Below the pieces are notes generated by a model, which saw only the letters and a program-made list of their open reading frames with translations, made no database searches and had not been told where the DNA came from. Below are positions 42,624 through 48,169 of a stretch of 48,169 nt of DNA, piece after piece. This stretch comes from Neorhizobium sp. UBA7851 (lineage in GTDB: Bacteria > Pseudomonadota > Alphaproteobacteria > Rhizobiales > Rhizobiaceae). The DNA lies in assembly GCA_002500765.1 (NCBI GenBank), contig DLSX01000256.1, forward strand, positions 1 through 48,169, read 5' to 3'. How positions within the stretch are numbered: position 1 is the stretch's first letter; each line of letters begins with the position of its first letter. The translations under genes were made by a program, and so were the position numbers.

Positions 42624-42730
42624 CTAAAGCGTGTCGCGATCCTTCGGGTTCGCTCATGCGCTTTGGATTGTTGATTTGTCGCATGTCTTCAGCGCAAAAC
42701 CGCCGCACATTTTTGCGCGACATGCTTTAG
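42624..42730. repeat. Composite palindromic element of rhizobial type upstream of the ubiH-like gene
   Basis: The element begins CTAAAGCGTGTCGCGATCC and ends GCGCGACATGCTTTAG. It holds a first hairpin (about 42626-42663, AAAGCG... against GCGCTTT with a TTCG loop) and a second nested one: TGTCGC (42677-42682) with GCGACA (42717-42722), and GCGCAAAA (42692-42699) with TTTTGCGC (42711-42718). I recall very similar sequences as dispersed repeats in rhizobial genomes. It ends 16 bases before the next ATG, so it may form part of that gene's leader. Confidence 0.65.
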
Positions 42731-42746
42731 GAATTGGAAGCGGACA

Positions 42747-43949
42747 ATGCAGCATTACGAGATCGCAATCGTCGGTGGCGGCCTGGCAGGCCAGGTGGCA
42801 GCTCTTGCACTGGCGCGCGCGGGTCGAAAAGTCTGCCTCGTCGCGGCATCTCCGAAACACGACGATGGACGCACGACCGCATTGATGGATCAGTCGGTGC
42901 GTTATCTTGAGCGCCTCGGCGCATGGGACAGGATCGCGCCATCCTCCGCAGCACTTTCCGTCATGCAGATCCTCGACGGCACCAATCGCCTGTTGCGCGC
43001 CCCGCCGGCCCAGTTCCGCGCCAGCGACATCGGTCTTCATGCCTTCGGCTACAACATTCCGAACAAGGCGCTGGCTGAGGTTCTGGATAATGCGCTTGCA
43101 ACGGAACCCAATCTCACGCGCGTCGAGACGAATGTGGAGAGCGTCGCGCTGCAGGCGGACAAGGTGACGATCTCGATTGCCGGCGGCGATGTCATCGAAG
43201 CCGACTTCATTATCGGCGCCGACGGCCGCAAGTCGATCACCCGCCAGGCGGCGGGTATCGACGTGCGCAAATGGTCCTATCAGCAGTCCGCTCTGGTGCT
43301 GAATTTCGCCCACACGCTTGCGCATGGCAATGTGTCGACCGAATTCCACACCGAAAGCGGCCCCTTCACCCAGGTACCCCTTCCCGGTTCGCGCTCCAGC
43401 CTCGTCTGGGTCGTGCGGCCGGAAGAGGCCAGCCGCCTGACGAGCCTTCCGACAGAAGAACTGTCGAAGATCGTCGAGGCACGCATGCAGTCGATCCTCG
43501 GCAAGGTCACCGTCGAGGGACAGGCCCAGGCGTGGCCGCTGTCGAGCATGATGGCCGAGCGTTTCGGCGCCGGCCGTGTTGCGCTGATCGGCGAAGCCGC
43601 GCACGCCTTTCCGCCCATCGGCGCACAGGGGCTCAACCGCTCACTGCGCGACAGCATGACGCTTGCCGAACTGCTTTCCGCAGAGCGCGACCGACCGATC
43701 CTGGCCGATGCCGGCGACCGCTATAATCGCCGCAGAAAACCGGACGTGATGAGCCGCACGTTCAGCGTCGATCTTCTCAACCGATCGCTGCTAACCGACC
43801 TTATACCGGTGCAGATGGTGCGGGCAGCCGGCATGCATGTGCTCAACGCCGTTTCCCCCCTGCGCAACGCCCTCATGCAGGAAGGTGTCGAACCGGGTCG
43901 CAGCCTGAAGAATTTCGTTCGCGAACTAGGGAAACAGATCCGGCGGTAG
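42747..43949 (+). CDS. UbiH/UbiF-family FAD-dependent monooxygenase
   Basis: These flavoproteins hydroxylate the ubiquinone ring. The 400-residue protein has an N-terminal dinucleotide-binding motif (IAIVGGGLAGQVAALALARA), the family RTTALMDQSVRYLERLGAW segment, a mid-protein DFIIGADGRKS (DG motif) and the second FAD motif GRVALIGEAAHAFPPIGAQG, where Glu stands in place of the commoner Asp. This matches rhizobial UbiH-type proteins; ring position (C5, C6 or C1) cannot be assigned. The 3' end overlaps the AEC transporter gene tail to tail by 24 bases. No other ubiquinone gene is near. Confidence 0.88.
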   Translation: MQHYEIAIVGGGLAGQVAALALARAGRKVCLVAASPKHDDGRTTALMDQSVRYLERLGAWDRIAPSSAALSVMQILDGTNRLLRAPPAQFRASDIGLHAFGYNIPNKALAEVLDNALATEPNLTRVETNVESVALQADKVTISIAGGDVIEADFIIGADGRKSITRQAAGIDVRKWSYQQSALVLNFAHTLAHGNVSTEFHTESGPFTQVPLPGSRSSLVWVVRPEEASRLTSLPTEELSKIVEARMQSILGKVTVEGQAQAWPLSSMMAERFGAGRVALIGEAAHAFPPIGAQGLNRSLRDSMTLAELLSAERDRPILADAGDRYNRRRKPDVMSRTFSVDLLNRSLLTDLIPVQMVRAAGMHVLNAVSPLRNALMQEGVEPGRSLKNFVRELGKQIRR

Positions 43950-44888
43950 AACCCCGCTGGAGATGAGATAAAGCCAGACAGGCAGCGTCACGATCGAAGC
44001 GACCGTGATAATCAAAACGCTTGCGGACGCCCGCTCCTGCCAGACACCATATTGCTGGCTGATGACGAAGACATTGGTGGCCGTCGGCAGCGCTGCAAGC
44101 AGCATCGCCGCATGCATCCATACCGGATCGAAGTCACCAACCAGCGACAGCACAATGTAGACGCTGAGCGGCAGAAGAATGAGCTTCAGGACGGCGAGAT
44201 AACCGAGTTCTGCCGGAATGCGCTTTATCGGCCGCAAGGCGAGCGTCACGCCCATGGCAAACAAGGCGCAGGGAGCAGCGGCCTGCGCCAGGTAATCGAC
44301 GAGTTTGAATGCGGGTTCGGGCAACTGGTGTCCCGAAGCAGCTGCCGCAAATCCGAGCGCCGTCGACAGGATGAAAGGGTGCAGCACCACCTTTTTCACG
44401 ATCGAGCCGATGACGCGGTGCATCGGTCGCTTGTCGTCTCCGGCAAGCGCCATCATCGCCGGCGCCATGATGAAATGCGCGGCATTTTCCAGGCAGACGA
44501 TCAGCGCCACCGGCACCGCCGCTTTTTCCCCGAAGGCAAGCAGTGCCAGCCCCGGCCCCATATAGCCGATATTGCCATAGGCGGCGGTAAAGCTCTGGAT
44601 CGTGCAGTCCTCGAACGAATTCCACCGCAGCACGAAACCGATCAGAAACGCTGTGGCAAAGACCAGATAGACCGCTGCGATTTCACCGAGGATGAAGTCC
44701 AGCCGCGCCAGTTCCTCGATCGGCGTGCGCGACACCAGCTTGAAGAAAAGCGCCGGCAATGCCGCATAGATGATGAAGGTGTTGAGCCAGCCCAGCGCCT
44801 CGAGCGGCTGCCCGGTGGCTCTTGCCGCGACATATCCGATCAGGATCAGGCCGAAAAACGGCAGAAGCAATGCAACGACATCGGCCAT
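43926..44888 (-). CDS. AEC-family (auxin efflux carrier-type) transporter
   Basis: AEC proteins are ten-helix secondary transporters; bacterial members move malate, malonate or other small anions, and the plant name does not imply auxin. The 320-residue protein shows the two five-helix halves: LLLPFFGLILIGYVAARATG with LGWLNTFIIYAALPALFFKL in the first, and LVDYLAQAAAPCALFAMGVT with PTATNVFVISQQYGVWQERA in the second. Motifs of both halves are intact. The substrate is unknown. A repeat element separates it from ccdA upstream. Confidence 0.9.
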   Translation of the reverse strand: MADVVALLLPFFGLILIGYVAARATGQPLEALGWLNTFIIYAALPALFFKLVSRTPIEELARLDFILGEIAAVYLVFATAFLIGFVLRWNSFEDCTIQSFTAAYGNIGYMGPGLALLAFGEKAAVPVALIVCLENAAHFIMAPAMMALAGDDKRPMHRVIGSIVKKVVLHPFILSTALGFAAAASGHQLPEPAFKLVDYLAQAAAPCALFAMGVTLALRPIKRIPAELGYLAVLKLILLPLSVYIVLSLVGDFDPVWMHAAMLLAALPTATNVFVISQQYGVWQERASASVLIITVASIVTLPVWLYLISSGVLPPDLFP

Positions 44889-44908
44889 CGGCTCATTCTG
44901 ATCCGCGG

Positions 44909-44975
44909 TTGGAGCAATTCCAGCAAAAGCGGGAACCGGCTTTGCGCCCGGAATTGCGTTGAAACGAAAAGAGCC
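44909..44975. repeat. GCAATTCC/GGAATTGC palindromic element of rhizobial type
   Basis: Outer arms GCAATTCC (44914-44921) and GGAATTGC (44950-44957) enclose inner arms GCAAAAGC (44923-44930) and GCTTTGC (44939-44945). The sequence GAGCAATTCCAGCAAAAG followed by CCGGAATTGCGT resembles a dispersed repeat I recall from rhizobial genomes. It fills the gap between ccdA and the AEC transporter gene and ends just before the ccdA stop. Confidence 0.6.
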
Positions 44976-44982
44976 AGATCGA

Positions 44983-45729
44983 TCAGCCGATCTGCATCAG
45001 GATTGGAAAGGTTTCCTGGAACCAGATCGCCGCCGAACTGACGAAGCCGAAGATGAAGGCAAGGCCGGTGACGATCAGGAACACACCCATCGCTTTCTCG
45101 ACCATGCCGAGATGACGACGAAAACGCGTCATAAACCGCATGAAGACGCCTGAAAAGGCCGCGGCGATCCAGAACGGTACGGCAAGACCGAGCGAATAGA
45201 TGCCGAGCAGTGCGGCACCCTCGCCCACCGTATCGCGCGAGGCCGCGACGCCGAGAATGGCACCGAGAACGGGACCGATGCAGGGCGTCCAGCCGAAGGC
45301 GAAGGCCAGGCCCATCAGATAGGCACCCGAAAGCGTCGCCGGCTGACCGGAAGACTGGAAGCGCGCCTCCCGCTGCAGGAAACCGATTCGCAACAGGCCG
45401 AGAAAATTGAGGCCCATGATGATGATGATCAGTCCGCCGATCTTGGAGAGAAGATCGAGATGCTGGCGCAACAGCACGCCGACGGTCGACGCGCCGGCGC
45501 CAAGCATGACGAAGACGGTGGCGAAACCGAGCGTGAAGAAAAAAGCAGAACGAAGCACGGCCTTGCGCGCCGGCGATGCGACCGGGGAAGACTGGTCGCG
45601 GAACTGATCGACTGAAATGCCCGCCATATAACAGAGATAGGGCGGCACCAGCGGCAGAACGCAGGGAGAAAGAAACGACAATGTCCCCGCCAGAAGCGCG
45701 GTAAAGATGGAGATTTCGGCAATGGACAC
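44983..45729 (-). CDS. ccdA: Cytochrome c biogenesis protein CcdA
   Basis: CcdA passes electrons from cytoplasmic thioredoxin across the inner membrane to periplasmic thiol proteins, for cytochrome c maturation among others. The 248-residue protein has six membrane segments and the two conserved cysteine motifs LSFLSPCVLPLVPPY (Cys23) and FGWTPCIGPVLGAILG in the fourth helix. The start codon is GTG with GGAG 8 bases upstream. It is a short CcdA type without the periplasmic domains of DsbD. No other cytochrome c genes are adjacent. Confidence 0.92.
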   Translation of the reverse strand: MSIAEISIFTALLAGTLSFLSPCVLPLVPPYLCYMAGISVDQFRDQSSPVASPARKAVLRSAFFFTLGFATVFVMLGAGASTVGVLLRQHLDLLSKIGGLIIIIMGLNFLGLLRIGFLQREARFQSSGQPATLSGAYLMGLAFAFGWTPCIGPVLGAILGVAASRDTVGEGAALLGIYSLGLAVPFWIAAAFSGVFMRFMTRFRRHLGMVEKAMGVFLIVTGLAFIFGFVSSAAIWFQETFPILMQIG

Positions 45730-45851
45730 GGGGTCGCTCCGTTTATCAGATATGGCAGAGGCGCTAGCGCCGATCGCCGTTTAACGCCAATCACCTTTTA
45801 TGCATCGACAGAAAAAGCGTCGAACAGCGATTTTTTTGGACGTTTTGCGGG

Positions 45852-45880
45852 TTGACCGCAAGATGTGACCTGCATATGTA
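45852..45880 (+). promoter_or_regulatory. Promoter of tRNA-Lys
   Basis: TTGACC (45852-45857), a 17-base spacer and TATGTA (45875-45880) make a near-consensus sigma-70 promoter. Transcription would start near 45887, about 30 bases before the tRNA. It is among the clearest promoters in the window. Confidence 0.72.
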
Positions 45881-45917
45881 TCGCGCACTTTCGAAAGGCG
45901 CCCCGGCGCATTGGTGA

Positions 45918-45993
45918 GAGAGCATAGCTCAGCTGGTAGAGCAACTGACTTTTAATCAGTAGGTCCAGGGTTCGAATCCCTGTGCTCTCACCA
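45918..45993 (+). tRNA. tRNA-Lys (anticodon TTT)
   Basis: The 76-base sequence folds as a full cloverleaf: acceptor GAGAGCA with TGCTCTC, D-arm GCTC...GAGC with AGCTGGTA loop, anticodon stem ACTGA/TCAGT around loop CTTTTAA (anticodon TTT), a standard variable loop, T-arm with GGTTCGAATCC, discriminator A and an encoded CCA. The UUU anticodon reads AAA and AAG lysine codons. Confidence 0.97.
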
Positions 45994-46135
45994 TTCGAAA
46001 CACTTCCATCGCAAAACCGCTGATAACGTTTCGACCGTTGGCGATACAATTCTTCAATACGATAGGCCGTGTTACCGACACACTCGACGGAACAAGTGTT
46101 TCGCTGTGGTGTTATTGCCGCCGAAGGAGACTTCC

Positions 46136-46261
46136 ATGCGGATCATATTCGTTATTCTTATCGCTTCTGTTCTGAGCATCCTTGGTTTCAAGTATATGGA
46201 TCGGTCGATCGGCGAGCAGCAGATCATGGCATCGCCGAACGAACTCTCGGCCAGCAGCTAG
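46136..46261 (+). CDS. Very small single-span membrane peptide; function unknown
   Basis: A 41-residue open frame starts MRIIFVILIASVLSILGFKY and ends in LSASS. One hydrophobic helix (about 3-19) is followed by a short polar tail with DRSIGEQQ. AAGGAG lies 6 bases before the ATG, which is the main support for it being real, together with a close relative downstream. I do not recognise it. It could be an uncleaved membrane peptide or a small secreted leader. Confidence 0.6.
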   Translation: MRIIFVILIASVLSILGFKYMDRSIGEQQIMASPNELSASS

Positions 46262-46403
46262 GCCGCGGACCAGGAGCTAAAGCGCGTAATCATCCGCAAG
46301 ACATTCCCTTCCTTTCGATCCCGACACAGCACTGACGCGTGCTGGGCCGAGACGGAACGATCTTGCAGAGCCTTGTTTTCCTTTGAACGAAGGAGAGTTC
46401 CAG

Positions 46404-46583
46404 ATGAAACGGAGCACCCAGCTGATTGTTCTGGCGACCGTCATTGCCGGCTGCCTCGCAATCTTCTCTGCAGTCGCCCCGCTCCAGTCGGTAAATTCGG
46501 CAAAATCCGATCGGCTGAGCGGAGAACAGACGCAGACGGCCTTCCTGCCGGAACGTTTCGGCGTGCCAAGCAGCAGGCAATAG
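46404..46583 (+). CDS. Small single-span membrane or exported peptide; possible relative of the preceding one
   Basis: The 59-residue product starts MKRSTQLIVLATVIAGCLAI and has one hydrophobic segment (about 7-26) followed by a polar tail containing DRLSGEQTQTAFLPERFG. Its start is set by AAGGAG 8 bases upstream, in a context (GAAGGAGAGTTCC) almost identical to that of the peptide at 46136 (GAAGGAGACTTCC). Both tails share DRxxGEQ. Sequence around VIAGCLA resembles a lipobox (IAGC, Cys17), so it could be a small lipoprotein. Function unknown. Confidence 0.6.
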   Translation: MKRSTQLIVLATVIAGCLAIFSAVAPLQSVNSAKSDRLSGEQTQTAFLPERFGVPSSRQ

Positions 46584-46600
46584 AGATGTCCAGCGATGCA

Positions 46601-46634
46601 ATATGGCCGGCGCTTCATCGAAGCCCGGCCATAT
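46601..46634. other. Long hairpin after the small-peptide genes
   Basis: ATATGGCCGG (46601-46610) pairs perfectly with CCGGCCATAT (46625-46634); inside, GCTTC (46612-46616) pairs with GAAGC (46620-46624), leaving one bulged C and an ATC loop. This 15-bp stem lies 17 bases after the second peptide gene. There is no T-tract, so it is not a classical terminator, but it may protect or end the peptide transcript. Confidence 0.55.
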
Positions 46635-46820
46635 CGATTCGACGCCACGATGATCCATGTCATTTGAGCCGCGCTCACCGACAACTTACGGTTATTTAAT
46701 TTCTCCCTCCGCGCGTTTCATGGCATGGAGCGCGCGAGATTCCGTCTCTGCCAGTTTGCCGCTCGGCATGCCGGCGACAGACAAAAACAATGCAGACCCG
46801 ATGAAGAACGAGGCTGAAGA

Positions 46821-48107
46821 GTGAACGCCCCTACCGATCCCGCCAATTCCGGCAAGCCGGACGCCCCGGATATCGCCGCGATCCTCGCAACCTCCGGCCA
46901 GAAGCAGAAGCGCGGCCGCGGCAAGTGGATCGTCGCAGTCCTTCTCGTGATCGTCACCGGCGGCCTTCTGCTTTTTTACGGCTTGGGCGACGGCCAGCAG
47001 TTCGATTACACGACGCAGGCGGCAAAGACCGGCGACCTGCAGGTAATCGTCACCGCCACCGGCTCGATCCAGCCGACCGACCAGGTCGATATTTCCAGCG
47101 AGCTGTCGGGCACCGTGCGCAAGGTCAACGTCACCTATAACAGCCCGGTCAAGGCGGGCGATATCCTGCTGGAACTCGACACCAACAAGCAGGAGGCCGA
47201 CGTCCAGAGCGCTCGCGCCCAGCTTGCCTCCGCCAAGGCCAATGTCCTGAAGGCCGAGGCTGAGGCGGCCTCGGCAAAGATCGCCTTCGATCGCCTGACC
47301 TCGCTGGTCAACAACCGCATTTCCAGCCAGCAGGATCTGGACGCTGCCAAATACGCTTATGATTCCGCCGTCGCGACGACGGAGATCAACGAGGCGGCGG
47401 TGCTTTCGGCAGAAGCCAGTCTTCGGCTTGCAGAAGTCAATCTCTCGAAACTGAAGATCGTCTCGCCGATCGATGGCGTCGTTCTGACCCGCGATGTCGA
47501 TCCCGGCGCCACCGTTGCGTCCTCGCTCAACGCGCCGGTGCTTTTCACCATCGCCGGCGATCTGAAACACATGGAGCTTCAGGTTGCCGTCGACGAGGCG
47601 GATGTCGGCAAGGTCAGCGAAGGACAGGACGCGAAATTCTCGGTCGACGCCTATCCCGAGAGAAGCTTTCCGGCCCGTATCGAGGCCGTCCGGTTTGCCT
47701 CCGAAACGGTCGCCAATGTCGTCACCTACAAGGCGATCCTGACGGTCGACAACGAGGACCTGCTCTTGCGCCCCGGCATGACGGCAACCTCGGATATTAC
47801 CGTGCAATCGGTCACCGGCGCGCTGCTCGTACCCAATGCAGCGCTGCGTTACGCGCCACCATCGACCATGCAGCCGCGCGGCGGCATTCTCTCTCGGCTA
47901 TTCCCCCCGCCGCGACCGCGCGGAAATCGCGGCAACCGCAACGACGCGTCGGCGGCAAACCGTTCGGTCTGGGCGCTGCGCAACGGCATGCCCAGGCGAG
48001 TGCCCGTCGAAATGGGTGCGACCGATGGCCAGTTCACCGTCGTCAAGTCGGCGGATCTGAAAGACGGCGATCAGCTGATCACCGAATCGACCGTCCGCGG
48101 CCGGTGA
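46821..48107 (+). CDS. macA: MacA-type periplasmic adaptor of an ABC efflux system
   Basis: MacA joins the inner-membrane ABC exporter MacB to an outer-membrane channel for export of macrolides, peptides or other compounds. The 428-residue protein has a basic N-terminus, one membrane segment (about 36-54, KWIVAVLLVIVTGGLLLFYG), a split lipoyl domain (GSIQPTDQVDISSELSGTVR and later IVSPIDGVVLTRDVDPGA), a coiled-coil hairpin (about 115-200) rich in Ala and Glu, a beta-barrel domain and a Gly/Arg/Pro-rich insertion near 355-375. The start is GTG with GAGG 7 bases upstream; its TGA overlap with a dubious upstream frame is noted elsewhere. macB follows after 13 bases. Confidence 0.88.
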   Translation: MNAPTDPANSGKPDAPDIAAILATSGQKQKRGRGKWIVAVLLVIVTGGLLLFYGLGDGQQFDYTTQAAKTGDLQVIVTATGSIQPTDQVDISSELSGTVRKVNVTYNSPVKAGDILLELDTNKQEADVQSARAQLASAKANVLKAEAEAASAKIAFDRLTSLVNNRISSQQDLDAAKYAYDSAVATTEINEAAVLSAEASLRLAEVNLSKLKIVSPIDGVVLTRDVDPGATVASSLNAPVLFTIAGDLKHMELQVAVDEADVGKVSEGQDAKFSVDAYPERSFPARIEAVRFASETVANVVTYKAILTVDNEDLLLRPGMTATSDITVQSVTGALLVPNAALRYAPPSTMQPRGGILSRLFPPPRPRGNRGNRNDASAANRSVWALRNGMPRRVPVEMGATDGQFTVVKSADLKDGDQLITESTVRGR

Positions 48108-48120
48108 CGGGAGATTGACG

Positions 48121-48169
48121 ATGGCCGCTCCCCTCATCGCATTCAGACAGGTCTCGAAAGTCTATGGCC
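48121..48169 (+). CDS. macB: MacB-type ABC transporter ATPase, N-terminal fragment
   Basis: Only 16 residues are visible before the window ends: MAAPLIAFRQVSKVYG, the start typical of a MacB/LolD-type ATP-binding domain (strand, then K-x-Y-G). GGGAG lies about 7 bases upstream, and the gene follows macA by 13 bases in the usual macAB order. The name rests mainly on this context. Confidence 0.65.
   Translation, partial: MAAPLIAFRQVSKVYG

Noticed and set aside
45918..45993. tRNA-Lys as an integration (att) site of a genomic island.
   Set aside because: No integrase and no repeated tRNA 3' end were found, and neighbouring genes are ordinary chromosomal ones.
45798..46049. Minus-strand open frame of 83 codons (contains STGIRTLDLLIKSQLLYQLS).
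   Set aside because: It is the reverse complement of the tRNA-Lys gene and its flanks; this peptide pattern is a common spurious translation of tRNA.
46720..46824. 34-codon frame starting MAWSARD whose stop overlaps the macA GTG (GTGA).
   Set aside because: No ribosome site at its start and no conserved look. The overlap alone is not enough; macA has its own GAGG site.

Overview
The window is ordinary chromosomal DNA from an alphaproteobacterium of the Rhizobiales, most likely the Rhizobiaceae (Rhizobium/Agrobacterium/Neorhizobium type). The grounds are GC-rich coding sequence, the lptF-lptG-lptD-surA order, a rhizobial-type phosphatidylcholine synthase, the pepA-holC pair, a stand-alone DUF502 gene, and several intergenic palindromic elements of the kind common in rhizobia. 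No integrase, transposase, phage gene or CRISPR array is visible. This is inference from family resemblance; no database was searched.

Layout. 1-4826 (minus): lptF-lptG-lptD-surA, building and inserting outer-membrane lipopolysaccharide, with overlapping start and stop codons. 5078-7011 (plus): pepA and holC, overlapping by one base. 7033-12820 (minus): a lipoprotein polysaccharide deacetylase, a VapBC-type toxin-antitoxin pair with a promoter/operator, a prolyl-oligopeptidase-family peptidase and an ABC-F ATPase. 13046-16704: a small membrane protein translationally coupled to an unusual integral-membrane chemoreceptor, then a catalytically degenerate GGDEF protein and a DinB-fold protein on the other strand. 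16851-20139: a glutathione S-transferase, ndk, a lipoprotein overlapping a CGNR zinc-finger regulator, and a divergent orphan LivH-like permease. 20140-23789 (minus): uvrC, pgsA, moaD, moaE. 23790-25083: a long AT-rich leader and an Omp25/31-type beta-barrel protein. 25087-33167: an orphan tripartite-tricarboxylate-type binding protein, sdhE-mfd (minus), divergent recG (plus) and a DUF502 membrane protein. 33283-36593 (minus): glmU-glmS, supplying amino sugars. 36861-41551 (minus): a complete BMP-family (nucleoside-type) ABC importer. 41718-45729: phosphatidylcholine synthase, a UbiH-type flavin monooxygenase, an AEC-family transporter and CcdA. 45852-48169 (plus): tRNA-Lys with a clear promoter, two tandem very small membrane peptides, then macA and the start of macB.

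Themes. Much of the window concerns the cell envelope: LPS transport, cell-wall amino sugars, phosphatidylglycerol and phosphatidylcholine synthesis, an outer-membrane barrel protein, a deacetylase and MacAB efflux. DNA repair is the second theme (uvrC, mfd, recG). No large undescribed gene system stands out. The most interesting candidates are the small-protein/chemoreceptor pair at 13046-14961, the two tandem small membrane peptides at 46136-46583 with a shared DRxxGEQ motif, and intergenic palindromes whose copies differ by paired, structure-preserving changes.
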